From positions 1 through 22,163 of the forward strand of contig JADGIF010000084.1 of NCBI GenBank assembly GCA_018985225.1: a DNA stretch of 22,163 nt. Reading direction: 5' to 3'. A model generated the notes under the pieces. That model saw nothing but the letters and a program-made list of their open reading frames with translations, did no database searches and had not been told where the DNA came from. The translations under genes and the position numbers were made by a program. The number at the start of each line of letters is the position of its first letter. The first letter of the stretch is position 1. The stretch is from Amoeboradix gromovi. Taxonomy: Eukaryota; Sanchytriomycota; Sanchytriomycetes; Sanchytriales; Sanchytriaceae. This document shows positions 1-8,254 of this stretch, one piece after another.

Positions 1-95
1 TGATAGATAGTTTGCTAGCGAATGGTGAGAGACCAGGCTGGCAACAAAGGATCACTGATAAAGTAATTTCGCCTATTGTCTAGGTGAAGAAATAT

Positions 96-178
96 GGGAC
101 ACTACTGTGAAAATTTCAACTGGGTAAATCTCGTCACCCGTTTTTTACCCCTAGTTTACTTTTTACAGAGTGTGTCCC
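96..178. mobile_element. 83-bp TIR micro-element (MITE-like) with ATAT target duplication
   Basis: The left end reads GGGACACTACTGTGAAAA. The right end, read on the other strand, starts GGGACACACTCTGTAAAA, so the two form imperfect terminal inverted repeats of about 18 bp. A perfect ATAT duplication flanks the unit at 92-95 and 179-182. It has no coding capacity. It shares the GGGACAC tip and 4-bp duplication with the larger elements in this window, but its inner TIR sequence differs, so it is a separate subfamily. It lies just before the likely start codon of the LRR gene. Confidence 0.8.
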
Positions 179-183
179 ATATC

Positions 184-1296
184 ATGCTGACCGTTAATTT
201 AATAAAGAGAAGAAGTGAGCATTTTGATGGGGAACTGGGAAAATTAGAGGAAATTACTCTGCATCAGTTTGATTTAGAGAACATCGATATTTTACCTAAA
301 ATATGTCCAAGATTAAAGTTACTTTACCTGCAAGGAAATCAGTTAACACAACTACCTGTGTTGCGTCTGCATTACCTGGATACATTGCTGCTACAAATGA
401 ACAATATGCAAGATGTATATGGGCTTCAAGAATGTGTCAGTTTGAGAGTATTAGACTTGACCCTAAACTTTATTAGTAACCTGCATTGCATACAGGGATT
501 AAAACTAAATAAAAAGTTAAAAGAGCTGTCAGTTGAAGGCAATCCAATTCATACGTTACCAGAATGTGAGAAATTCATTCTAGCTCATTTAAATTTAAAG
601 AAGCTCAATCATTCAGAAATTCCAAGTCACCTAATTGAAGAAGCCAAAGTTCTATATCCCAACAGCGATCGCGATTCTAGTTTATATTTAAGCAACTATA
701 AGCGCATAGAAATTAATATCAATGAAAGTGAATGCATCCCAGATCCAGAAATAACTTCCGAAAAATTTGCGTGTCAAACTTGCGAACATACAATTGAACA
801 GAGAATCAAAACTGCGAGAGAGTTAAAGATTATAAGATCAAAAGAGAATCAAGTCGAGGTAATGCCTGCAAAACCACGGCGCAAGTATTTTGATGAAAAT
901 GGTGTTTTGCAATGCAATGAATTGGAACTAAAATACAAATACTTTGAGAGTATTAGTACGGTGAAATTTAAAATAAATATTCCTCGCGTTATCAATAGCT
1001 GCTTGGTCAGTTGTGATATCAAGAGTGATCATGTAATGGTAGACATTAAGAATAAAAGATTACAGCTAAAATCATTAGCAGAAATGGACCCACTCAATTC
1101 ATCCATAATTAGAAGCCAGGCGAGCGGAGTTTTGGAAATGACTTGCTATAAGAAAGGGTTAAATGACTCAGAAATTTCAGCGACCAAGAAGTTTGAAATC
1201 GAAATGAGAAAGAGTTCCGAGAAACTAAAAATTATCGACATCAACGAGAACGAGGTTGGTTTCGAAATCCCAGATGATATACCAGAACTTGTATAG
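184..1296 (+). CDS. DNAAF11: Dynein axonemal assembly factor 11 (LRRC6/tilB-like)
   Basis: LRR plus CS-domain protein of the LRRC6/tilB family, a cytoplasmic co-chaperone factor that pre-assembles axonemal dynein arms. The reading frame is open from an ATG at 94, but those first 30 codons come from the inserted TIR element. The ATG at 184 gives 370 residues and the family N-terminus (MLTVNLIKRRSEHFDGELG, like the family's LIRRNAEHND). LRRs span about residues 20-150 (LKLLYLQGNQL, LRVLDLTLNFI, LKELSVEGNPI). A cluster of charged residues follows, then a CS-like beta domain at about 255-360 (VKFKINIPRV, VDIKNKRLQLK, ASGVLEMTC). AATAAA occurs 5 nt after the stop. The gene implies a flagellated life stage. 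Family assignment is firm; the start is inferred. Confidence 0.88.
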   Translation: MLTVNLIKRRSEHFDGELGKLEEITLHQFDLENIDILPKICPRLKLLYLQGNQLTQLPVLRLHYLDTLLLQMNNMQDVYGLQECVSLRVLDLTLNFISNLHCIQGLKLNKKLKELSVEGNPIHTLPECEKFILAHLNLKKLNHSEIPSHLIEEAKVLYPNSDRDSSLYLSNYKRIEININESECIPDPEITSEKFACQTCEHTIEQRIKTARELKIIRSKENQVEVMPAKPRRKYFDENGVLQCNELELKYKYFESISTVKFKINIPRVINSCLVSCDIKSDHVMVDIKNKRLQLKSLAEMDPLNSSIIRSQASGVLEMTCYKKGLNDSEISATKKFEIEMRKSSEKLKIIDINENEVGFEIPDDIPELV

Positions 1297-1796
1297 AAAT
1301 CAATAAAAATCTGCCCGTACCTTTGAATTCTTTTGCACTACGTCTTCTTAGTTTTCCGTATTTCTTTGTGTAAGAAATAAATTCATCACAAGCTCAAACC
1401 GCTAACTATAAATTTGTACACAACTCAAAGAGCATTTCAGGCTGTTAAAGTCATGGTATGGATCATTGCCATCATTTATAATAGATAAAACCAATCTAAG
1501 AAGTTCAAATATGATGTATGCAAATTTAAAATCCTGAATTTTAAGGACTCAGATATGGTGAACTGCACACAACTCATTCGATCTGCTTCACACAATCTTG
1601 GTCTAATTCTGTGGATTGCCCTAAAAATAAAACATCCTTATTAGCAATATCCACTAAAGAAGTAAGACTCTAGGAGAAGAACTGGGAGAATTAATAACAA
1701 GCAAGTTTTGTCTTTTATCCCAATTATTAACTAACATTACGTTTGCAAAAGCTTTTCTGAAGCACTTGAAAATCAATTAAACTTTAACAATCATAT
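1297..1796. other. Intergenic region between convergent genes, no gene recognised
   Basis: About 500 bp of AT-rich sequence between the 3' ends of the DNAAF11 and C2 genes. AATAAA at 1302-1307 is a plausible poly(A) signal for DNAAF11. A short minus-strand open frame overlaps the DNAAF11 end but has no start codon or recognised domain. No RNA gene or repeat is visible. Confidence 0.5.
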
Positions 1797-2188
1797 TTAC
1801 TTACGTGGATTGAAGTAGATAACCAAGTGGACATCTCCAGCATGCTTATCCTTGTGAGTTAAACCGAATGACGCGTCATGGGTTTTCTTAGTAAATACAT
1901 GTTCCAAAGGAATCACTTTTGATCCTCGTAAATCGTCTTTTCCAGTGTCATCATCCCATACCTAAATAAATAAGACCGTACCTCCATGTATAGCTCAGTG
2001 ACTCCATCAAAGATATCAAACTGGAATTTTTCACCCCATTCTGCACTAGATCCAGCGTTATTTTTGGTAGTGGTACGTTGTTTTTTTCCACCAACTGTTA
2101 ATGTTACATAGGGATCTGTCTTGTCTGTGAAAGAAGATTTTAAGTTCTTACAGTCTACTACTAAAACTTCTAAAACGCCGTGAACCAT
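1797..2188 (-). CDS. Small C2-domain protein, two exons joined across a 20-nt intron
   Basis: Exon 1 is 2188-1982 (69 codons) and exon 2 is 1961-1797, giving 123 residues that are almost exactly one C2 domain, a Ca2+/phospholipid-binding module. Exon 1 carries GVLEVLVVDCKNL and the first calcium loop DKTDPYVTLTVG (Asp22, Asp25). Read straight through, the frame turns to nonsense after YMEV. Removing 1962-1981 restores VWDDDTGKDDLRG (second calcium loop, Asp72 and Asp74), KVIPLEHVF and the final strand GDVHLVIYFNP. Without splicing the domain lacks half its sandwich. The stop TAA lies in CGTAAGTAAA, a strong donor-like sequence, so a further exon cannot be excluded. It is divergently transcribed from the pyruvyl transferase gene, 101 bp away. 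It resembles single-C2 proteins of fungi and plants; the specific function is unknown. Confidence 0.82.
1962..1981 (-). other. 20-nt GT-AG intron in the C2 gene
   Basis: Minus-strand sequence GTACGGTCTTATTTATTTAG, phase 0. Its removal joins LYME to VWDDDTGKDD and restores the C2 second calcium loop and last strands. The intron has no room for a conventional branch-point to acceptor spacing. Inferred from protein conservation only; no transcript evidence. Confidence 0.8.
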
Positions 2189-2289
2189 TAGGCCGTACGT
2201 GAATTTTTGAATTTATAACAAATTTGAACGATTTGATTGGGCCAAAATACGTTATGGTAGAAACGATAGCTCCGTTTTGAAACTCAACA

Positions 2290-4158
2290 ATGAGCATATC
2301 TCATTTCTTGGACTCCACAGTCAAGAAAACCTCAGTATATGTTTACCTAGCAAGTTTACTGATGTCCTTCATTGTTTTCTCATCAATTTCGAACTTTCAA
2401 ATTGTTTCGGTAGCTGTACCTATTGCTTTTCTTCCATTGTGCTACCAGTCTAACGATCTTTTAGTCCACTTTGCACTCTCTATCGTGTACACTGTTTTGA
2501 CATGGCTGGTATTCTACGGTTACGAGTTTAATGGTTTGCTTGTTACTATACTGTTAGGATGCTATATCTTAAGCGTCACTGTTCCACCGCGGGTTTATTA
2601 TGTGATGATACCTACCCTGTTATTTGGTGTTGATTACTCCGGGATATTAGCGGGCGTGTTCCTTGTCATTTCAAAAGTTGAGGAACTGAAATTGGTTAAT
2701 TTATTGTTTATACAGGGCATAAGTGGAGTCTTAAGTCTCCCACTTATATATCTGGAATATCAAAAGGTTTCCCAAGTCGATTTGTTTGTTAGCATACTAT
2801 TGATGACTACAATTTCGATTTCATATTCGCAGATCCACCAGAACTGGAATTCAGTTGCTTTTGGACTTCTGTGGTCATTTCTATGGAATATTGCGAACTT
2901 CAAATCTCTATTTATGCTATTTACTGGTTTGATTTATTATTATTTCCATCGGGAGTCCATTTCATATAAATCACTAAAAACACCTAAAGCACTATCAAGA
3001 ACCCAACTGAAGGTGGTTATTATCGCATCTATTTGTATATTTGCGAATTTGATGTATCTGGAAACCGGGAAAATGGACATATTGAAGCAGGTAACTTTGG
3101 AACCACAATTTAGTAATTCGGAATCAGTTAGACTTTTAAAACGAAAGCAGTGTTTCAATAAGCTACAAAAAGTATACATGGATGCGCTAAAAGAGATACT
3201 GCCAAAACATGACAGCGCTGTTTTGATCGATGTAGCCAATCACGATAACTTGGGCGATGTCTTTATTTGGCTAGGAGAGGAGATAGCTTTAAGCAGGATT
3301 GGTGTGCAAATCAACTATCACTGTTTATCTCATACTAATCAATGCACTAGTGTTATACCGACCTTAAAAGCAAAAGTAAACGAGAAAACTGCCATTTTAC
3401 TCCAAGGTGGCGGTAATTTTGGTGATTTATATCGATTTGAAACAAAACTACGCAATATTTATGTTAAAGAATTTCCAAATAATGTGATGGTGTTTTTTCC
3501 GCAGTCTATTTATTACAAAAACAAAACTCTGATGAAGACTGATTCAGATCTGTACAGTAAGCATGATAAGCTGCATTTAATGGTGCGCAGTGAACAATCT
3601 AAAAATATTTTAGACACTCACTTCATCGAGAGCAAAAGGTATCTGGTACCCGATAGTGCTTTCATGATAGGCTCAATTGAACCAAACTGTGAGCCACATT
3701 TAGATTTGGTAATATTAAAAAGAACTGACCAGGAGAGCATTTTACCGCCCAAGTTTGTCAAGTACATTCATGACCGAATGGCCGAGAAAGGTTACACATA
3801 CAAGATCTTTGATTGGTTTGACTATCCAAAAGAAGAGCGAAACTACGGTTACTACAACGGAAAACCAACAGATCCTATGAGGCTTCCTAGATGGGCGCTT
3901 GATGTAGGGAACAGAATGTTATGCCAAGGTAGAGTAGTATTGACTGATAGGCTGCATGCTACTATACTGAGCTTGTTGATGGATAAGCCCGTAGTTGCGC
4001 TGGAGAACAACTACAAAAAGATACGCGAAGTTACTCACGTTATAGAGAAGTGGGGAGGAGATGATTGTGGCGAGAACGTGTTGAGAAGAAAATACAAAAT
4101 GAGCAAAGACCTCTCTGTGGCAATGGATGCAGTATTTGAGTATTTGGAAAAGAAATAA
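2290..4158 (+). CDS. Polysaccharide pyruvyl transferase with polytopic membrane N-terminus
   Basis: 622 residues. The N-terminal 240-260 residues are strongly hydrophobic, with roughly 8-10 candidate membrane segments (for example LLVHFALSIVYTVLTWLVF and LKVVIIASICIFANLMYL). The C-terminal half matches the polysaccharide pyruvyl transferase fold: DNLGDVFIWLGEEIAL (about 318), the glycine-rich LLQGGGNFGDLY (about 369), MVRSEQSK, and the signature VLTDRLHATILSLLMDKPV (about 549). The family transfers pyruvate from phosphoenolpyruvate to sugar hydroxyls as a ketal; fission yeast Pvg1 does this to Golgi galactomannan. A secretory-pathway membrane location with cell-wall or glycan decoration is inferred. 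The multi-pass N-terminus is unusual compared with soluble or single-anchor relatives. The stop TAA overlaps AATAAA (4154-4159), and the next gene begins within about 45 bp. Confidence 0.85.
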   Translation: MSISHFLDSTVKKTSVYVYLASLLMSFIVFSSISNFQIVSVAVPIAFLPLCYQSNDLLVHFALSIVYTVLTWLVFYGYEFNGLLVTILLGCYILSVTVPPRVYYVMIPTLLFGVDYSGILAGVFLVISKVEELKLVNLLFIQGISGVLSLPLIYLEYQKVSQVDLFVSILLMTTISISYSQIHQNWNSVAFGLLWSFLWNIANFKSLFMLFTGLIYYYFHRESISYKSLKTPKALSRTQLKVVIIASICIFANLMYLETGKMDILKQVTLEPQFSNSESVRLLKRKQCFNKLQKVYMDALKEILPKHDSAVLIDVANHDNLGDVFIWLGEEIALSRIGVQINYHCLSHTNQCTSVIPTLKAKVNEKTAILLQGGGNFGDLYRFETKLRNIYVKEFPNNVMVFFPQSIYYKNKTLMKTDSDLYSKHDKLHLMVRSEQSKNILDTHFIESKRYLVPDSAFMIGSIEPNCEPHLDLVILKRTDQESILPPKFVKYIHDRMAEKGYTYKIFDWFDYPKEERNYGYYNGKPTDPMRLPRWALDVGNRMLCQGRVVLTDRLHATILSLLMDKPVVALENNYKKIREVTHVIEKWGGDDCGENVLRRKYKMSKDLSVAMDAVFEYLEKK

Positions 4159-4202
4159 AATTGTTTTCCTTGACCTTCAGCCTTTACTTATCGAGCAATC
4201 CA

Positions 4203-4994
4203 ATGGGATATTCTGAAAGTTCCTCACTAGACTGCTTACAAATAAGCATAACCAGAAAAAGTCCAAAAAGTGGAAATTCCATGACACTGGGAGATCAGAT
4301 AACTAAGTTGATCCAAATTAAAAAATCCAATTTGTGTATTAGTGTGGATTTGAGCACTACAAAAGATGTACTGGAAATACTGGAATGGATAGGAGGACAA
4401 ATTGTGATTGCAAAATTACACATTGATACATATGATGATTTCACGCCTGCGTTCATAACGAAATTAGTCGAGCTGAAGCACAGGCACAACTTTCTCTTGT
4501 TTGAAGACAGAAAGTTTGCAGACATTGGAAACACAACCTACAAGCAACTGCATGGCACATTTCAAATTGCAAAGTGGGCAGACATGATCACTATACATGG
4601 GTTGCCGGGCGAAGGGCTAATAAAGGCTGTTCATGAAGCAAATCCACTGCTAAAATGTTTAATTCTGGTTGAAATGAGCACCTGTGATAATTTGTTCACT
4701 CGAGAATATTCTGAGAAATGCATAAAACTGGCAAAAGCACACCCAGAGCAAGTGCTTGGTATAATATCACAGCACAAATATGATGGAATGTTTACCATGA
4801 CACCAGGTGTAGCATTGACAAGAGGCGGTGATAATTTGGGGCAAAAATATCGAACCGTTGAAGAGGTTATTAAAGATGGATCAGATGTAATCATAGTTGG
4901 TAGAGCTATTACTTCACACTATCCTAACAAAGAAGAAGTGATCCGTGCCTGCACTGAATTCCAAATACGTGGATACGATAGTAGACGATTCTAA
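4203..4994 (+). CDS. URA3: Orotidine-5'-phosphate decarboxylase, monofunctional (URA3 type)
   Basis: Decarboxylates OMP to UMP, the last step of de novo pyrimidine synthesis. The frame is open from 4161, but the first ATG is at 4203, giving 263 residues, close to yeast Ura3 (267). Its N-terminus MGYSES resembles the fungal YSERA start. Active-site elements are intact: AKLHID (Lys71, Asp75), EDRKFADIGNT (Asp102, Lys104, Asp107), WADMITIHG, the phosphate loop MTPGVALTRGGDNLGQKYRT, and IIVGRAIT with the phosphate-binding Arg. There is no orotate phosphoribosyltransferase domain, as in fungi and unlike the fused UMPS of animals and plants. It follows the pyruvyl transferase gene by 44 bp on the same strand, so the promoter must be very short. 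AATAAA starts 2 nt after the stop. Confidence 0.93.
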   Translation: MGYSESSSLDCLQISITRKSPKSGNSMTLGDQITKLIQIKKSNLCISVDLSTTKDVLEILEWIGGQIVIAKLHIDTYDDFTPAFITKLVELKHRHNFLLFEDRKFADIGNTTYKQLHGTFQIAKWADMITIHGLPGEGLIKAVHEANPLLKCLILVEMSTCDNLFTREYSEKCIKLAKAHPEQVLGIISQHKYDGMFTMTPGVALTRGGDNLGQKYRTVEEVIKDGSDVIIVGRAITSHYPNKEEVIRACTEFQIRGYDSRRF

Positions 4995-5083
4995 TGAATA
5001 AATCATCTATAGCAGTTGAATGGATTTATTAATCTTACAGTTCTTCTTTGTGAAGGTTTCGTCTTAATAAGTACTCCACATTC

Positions 5084-5660
5084 TCCTCGTTAAAAGTCCT
5101 GATTTCCGAGAAAATCGAGAATTTCCACAGAGAAACTAATGCTAGTTTCTCCGTTACAGTGATCGCTCACGCTTTCACTACCCTGAGGCGGGATTGAATA
5201 AGGATGAATATACTTGATGTATATGTTCCTTGCTGCCATATGGTCTCTATCTATTTCCAAATGACACCTTGTACAGGTGTAAATTTCTAAATTGGTTTTC
5301 TTCAGAGTACCACACCTTGTCCATGTCTGACTAGTAAATACTTCATTCCGTTCCATCATCGCTTTTCCTCTTTGTTTACACTTGAACTTCAAGCGTTCCT
5401 TGAGTGCGTAATGGGACATTGTAGCCATGTTTCTTGCGACCTTGCTCGACAAGCTACTTAGCATTTGGCTCGTATTGAACGAGGCTAAGTATATATGATC
5501 ATATGTCTTTGTATACTCTACCTGTTAGTTATTTATTTAGAATTGATTTACCATTTGCGAAAAGGAAGAATATCGAGTGTTTAAGGTATTTGAAAAATCT
5601 GGAAAAGTCTTGAAATGATACAAAAATATATACAAATTCGCGATAAATGATTTATTCTAG
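5084..5660 (-). pseudogene. Fanzor/TnpB-like RNA-guided nuclease remnant, copy 1
   Basis: A 124-codon frame from ATG 5464 to 5090, continuing open upstream to about 5520, encodes the C-terminal third of an OrfB/TnpB (Fanzor-type) protein. Visible parts are SLSSKVARNMATMSHYALKERLKFK (given here as the SHY helix region, in pieces SKVARN and SHYALKERL), NEVFTSQTWTRCG, the second zinc knuckle YTCTRCHLEIDRDH and the RuvC-III Asp in DRDHMAARN. The first ribbon Cys is Trp (TSQTW, where the family has TSKTC). The upstream ASFNTSQM has Asn where relatives have a Glu (FETSKM). Farther upstream, stops interrupt the frame, although DNA similarity to copy 2 continues to about 5655. This is a dead fragment. 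Its 3' end (about 5084-5130) is conserved in two other copies in the window. Confidence 0.78.
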
Positions 5661-5867
5661 AAAATAGTGTAGCTGCTTTACCACCTCAGACAGAATTTCT
5701 CAAATCTGCAGACATCAAGAAGCGAAGTAGAATCTAGTTTTAGGTTGTGAAAACCCGCCGTAAGACTACGGTCAGAAATACTACTTTATTTATAGAATCT
5801 CTCGATTTACTGTCAAATCAAGACTTCAAGGAGACTATGTGAAGTATTTTAACGGAGAGTAAAACTG
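5661..5867. other. Upstream region of the aminotransferase gene
   Basis: About 200 bp with no open frame. On the minus strand, a stretch near 5740-5760 could be a further decayed piece of the Fanzor element, but I cannot align it with confidence. The aminotransferase promoter must lie here or in the remnant. No TATA or repeat motif stands out. Confidence 0.35.
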
Positions 5868-7034
5868 ATGGAGACCTCAAATAGATCAAAAGTGGCCATG
5901 CCCATAATGTTGCAAGGATTGCTTCTTCAGCAACAAAACCCTTATTCTACTGAAAACCCAAACGGCATTATTAACGGTGGCGTAGCCGAAAATACCCTTG
6001 CGTTAAAATGGCTCATACCACAATTTACGGAAATCAAAATGAGTAAAGATCATTTTAAATATGGGGAACTGCAAGGATCCACTGAGCTACGGCAACTAAT
6101 CGCTGATTTATTTAATCGCCACTTGCATACCAATTTAAATTGTAATCAAATCTCACTTCACAATGGCTGTGGATCTGTACTTGAAAATCTGATTTTCAAT
6201 CTATGTGATGCAGGTGATGAAGTTCTGATTACTCAGCCGTATTACGGTGGGTTTGAAATGGATGTACAATTCAGAATGGATGCGAATGTCGTAGCGGTTC
6301 CAACAGTTAATTATCGTCTTACTGCCAGTCTATTAGAAGAGGCTATTAAAAAGTGTAAATCTCCAAAGGCCCTTATTATATGCAACCCTGATAACCCTAC
6401 TGGTATTGCAAAGTCGCATTCAGAAATTGTAGTTGCAACTGAATTCTGTAAAAAGCACAACATCCATTTAATAAGTGATGAAATATATGCATTGACTGCA
6501 TATAATGGATTTAAATCTATATTCCATCCTGACTACTCAGCATTAATCGACAAATCCATGACTCATATGGTTTGGTCATTTTCAAAAGACTTTTGCATGA
6601 ATGGGATAAGATGTGGTGCCTTCTTCTCTTTTAATCTCTTCTTAGTCGAGAAGATGCACAATTCCTGTTACTTTTCTGCTATAAGTAGGTTCGCAGATAT
6701 TCATTTAGTTAAATTTCTAAAAGATACTGCTGCTGTAGACGCGTTTTTGGCCAATAACAGAGAAATTTGCTTGAAATACCTTAGTAAAGCAATAGACTTT
6801 TGCACAACACGTGACATACCGTTTGTTGTTCCTAACGGTGGATTTTTTATCTATTTGGATTTAAGTAAATTCTTAGTCTCGACGGAATATGAACTGTTCA
6901 CAAGAATATTAAAGCTGGGTGTTTATATGCCAAGGGGTGAGGCTTTCTTTGACTTGAATAAAGGATGGTTTAGGCTAACTTATGCTGTTGAAGAGTTAGA
7001 TTTATTGCTGGAGAGATTAAATGCAATCGCTTAA
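5868..7034 (+). CDS. ACC-synthase-like class I/II aminotransferase (PLP enzyme)
   Basis: 388 residues, full length for fold-type I aminotransferases. It begins with the ACS-like NPNGIINGGVAENTL. PLP-site elements are in order: NGCGSVLENL (cofactor phosphate loop, about 99-108), PYYGGFEMD, CNPDNPTG (Asn173/Asn176 region), SDEIYA (Asp204, Tyr207), SFSKDFCMNGIRCGAF with Schiff-base Lys240 and Arg248, and the substrate carboxylate Arg in GWFRLTY (about 369). Homologues include plant 1-aminocyclopropane-1-carboxylate synthases and the many ACS-like transaminases of fungi and animals that mostly do not make ACC, so the substrate is undetermined. It sits alone between a Fanzor remnant and a repeat-rich region. 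The nearest AATAAA is about 94 nt after the stop, unlike the tightly packed neighbours. No signal or targeting peptide is evident. Confidence 0.88.
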   Translation: METSNRSKVAMPIMLQGLLLQQQNPYSTENPNGIINGGVAENTLALKWLIPQFTEIKMSKDHFKYGELQGSTELRQLIADLFNRHLHTNLNCNQISLHNGCGSVLENLIFNLCDAGDEVLITQPYYGGFEMDVQFRMDANVVAVPTVNYRLTASLLEEAIKKCKSPKALIICNPDNPTGIAKSHSEIVVATEFCKKHNIHLISDEIYALTAYNGFKSIFHPDYSALIDKSMTHMVWSFSKDFCMNGIRCGAFFSFNLFLVEKMHNSCYFSAISRFADIHLVKFLKDTAAVDAFLANNREICLKYLSKAIDFCTTRDIPFVVPNGGFFIYLDLSKFLVSTEYELFTRILKLGVYMPRGEAFFDLNKGWFRLTYAVEELDLLLERLNAIA

Positions 7035-8095
7035 ATATATAAAGGAGCTAGACGACTTTTTTACGGACTGCTCCTGTTCTGCTGGTGTGTAAAAATCAAG
7101 TTCTAACTGTATTGTTTGTGCAGTTTCAATAAAAAAAATTTATAACTTTGAAGTTTATGAACTAGTACATAAACCAAGTTTTATTCTCCCTAATAAATGC
7201 TTCACTACATTCCACTAGTCTTTCCCTTTTTTCTTGGACTGCATTCAATTATTAGTCTGACAGTTATAGAAAGAGCCATTGGAGCGATAAATATGACGAT
7301 ATAATAATGGACTACTTCAACGAAAGCATACACAGTTGCTAATTTGAATGTCGTATCTAAAATAGAATTTTTTCACCGCTGTACTTAATTTGGCTGAACC
7401 GACGTAATATCACCAGAATATCTTGCTGGGCTCCTTGAAGATGCTGAAGTGTAGCAAGACGTTGTATAGAGTTTCTAGATATCTTCAATACGCTGATGAA
7501 CGGCTGGTATGATATCTGTTTTAACTCTTTTGTGACTAATTGTAAAGGTAAGGAAAACAGGTCGAAATAAACAGTAGTTAGACTTGAGTGGCCGGAATTA
7601 GACATGCAAGCCTAGATCAATCTGACTGCTAGGGCAATTTGACTCAAGTACGGTGTAATCAATATATGAATTTACTTTAAACGGGACCAAACTTGCTCAT
7701 CTCTTTGTATCATTCAAACAAATCTTCTTGCTCTGCCGACTTTTCATTTCTGTATAACTCTATATCACCACAATGTATTTGTACAATCTCATACAACTAC
7801 AATTTGGAAAACAGATTTTCGCCCTTGACAAACCAAATATTTCAAAGAGCGGCTTCAAATTAGTGCTTTTCTTGGTTAAATTCATACACCCAGATTAGTC
7901 CACTTGTGTTGGATTAATCTAGTCTCATCGACCTCAGACTGGGATTAAGATTAGGGATAAGTCCAAACTTAAATTGCAAAAAATTAAGCTCAATAATTTA
8001 ACACAGCTACTCTGAAAAGTAGACTGAAGTGAAATGGCCTGACCAATTATCAATTCGCTTGCAAGACCAATCAAAAGAGTTAAATTAAATATTAT
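7035..8095. other. Gene-free AT-rich region with possible decayed transposon sequence
   Basis: No recognisable gene. A minus-strand 82-codon frame (7605-7357) matches nothing I know. Near 7165-7235 the minus strand reads AAGGGAAAGACTAGTGG followed by AATGTAGTGAAGCATTTA, close to the Fanzor copy-2 stretch at about 10915-10960, so this may be a fourth remnant. AATAAA at 7128-7133 may serve the aminotransferase. Confidence 0.4.
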
Positions 8096-8127
8096 GGAGC
8101 ACCAAATATAAAAACTAGACTAACTCG
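8096..8127 (+). repeat. Isolated TIR end (End1 type)
   Basis: GGAGCACCAAATATAAAAAC followed by TAGACTAACTCG matches the End1 terminus of the larger elements (10543 read on the minus strand, and 21959), with changes in the first few bases. The inner sequence then diverges. No matching second end with a target duplication was found, so it is a solo or degraded terminus on the 3' side of the reverse-transcriptase-like gene. Confidence 0.65.
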
Positions 8128-8254
8128 AAATTATCAGAAATTTAAAAAATAGACTTTTCAGAATTTCTGGAACATGATCTTTTCAAAAATCTCAATTTCG
8201 AGTCGATGTAGCCATTATTCACTTAGTTACGTCGCTTTAAAGATATTTGTGTCA

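Noticed and set aside
94-183. Upstream ATG extending the DNAAF11 reading frame by 30 codons
   Set aside because: These codons lie almost wholly inside the 83-bp TIR element and its duplication; the family N-terminus begins at the ATG at 184.
1200-1400. Minus-strand open frame containing YTKKYGKLRRRSAKEFKG
   Set aside because: No start codon, no recognised family, and it overlaps the DNAAF11 3' end antisense; likely chance.
7357-7605. 82-codon minus-strand frame as a gene
   Set aside because: No recognisable domain, isolated in gene-free DNA next to a possible Fanzor remnant, and no conserved copy elsewhere.
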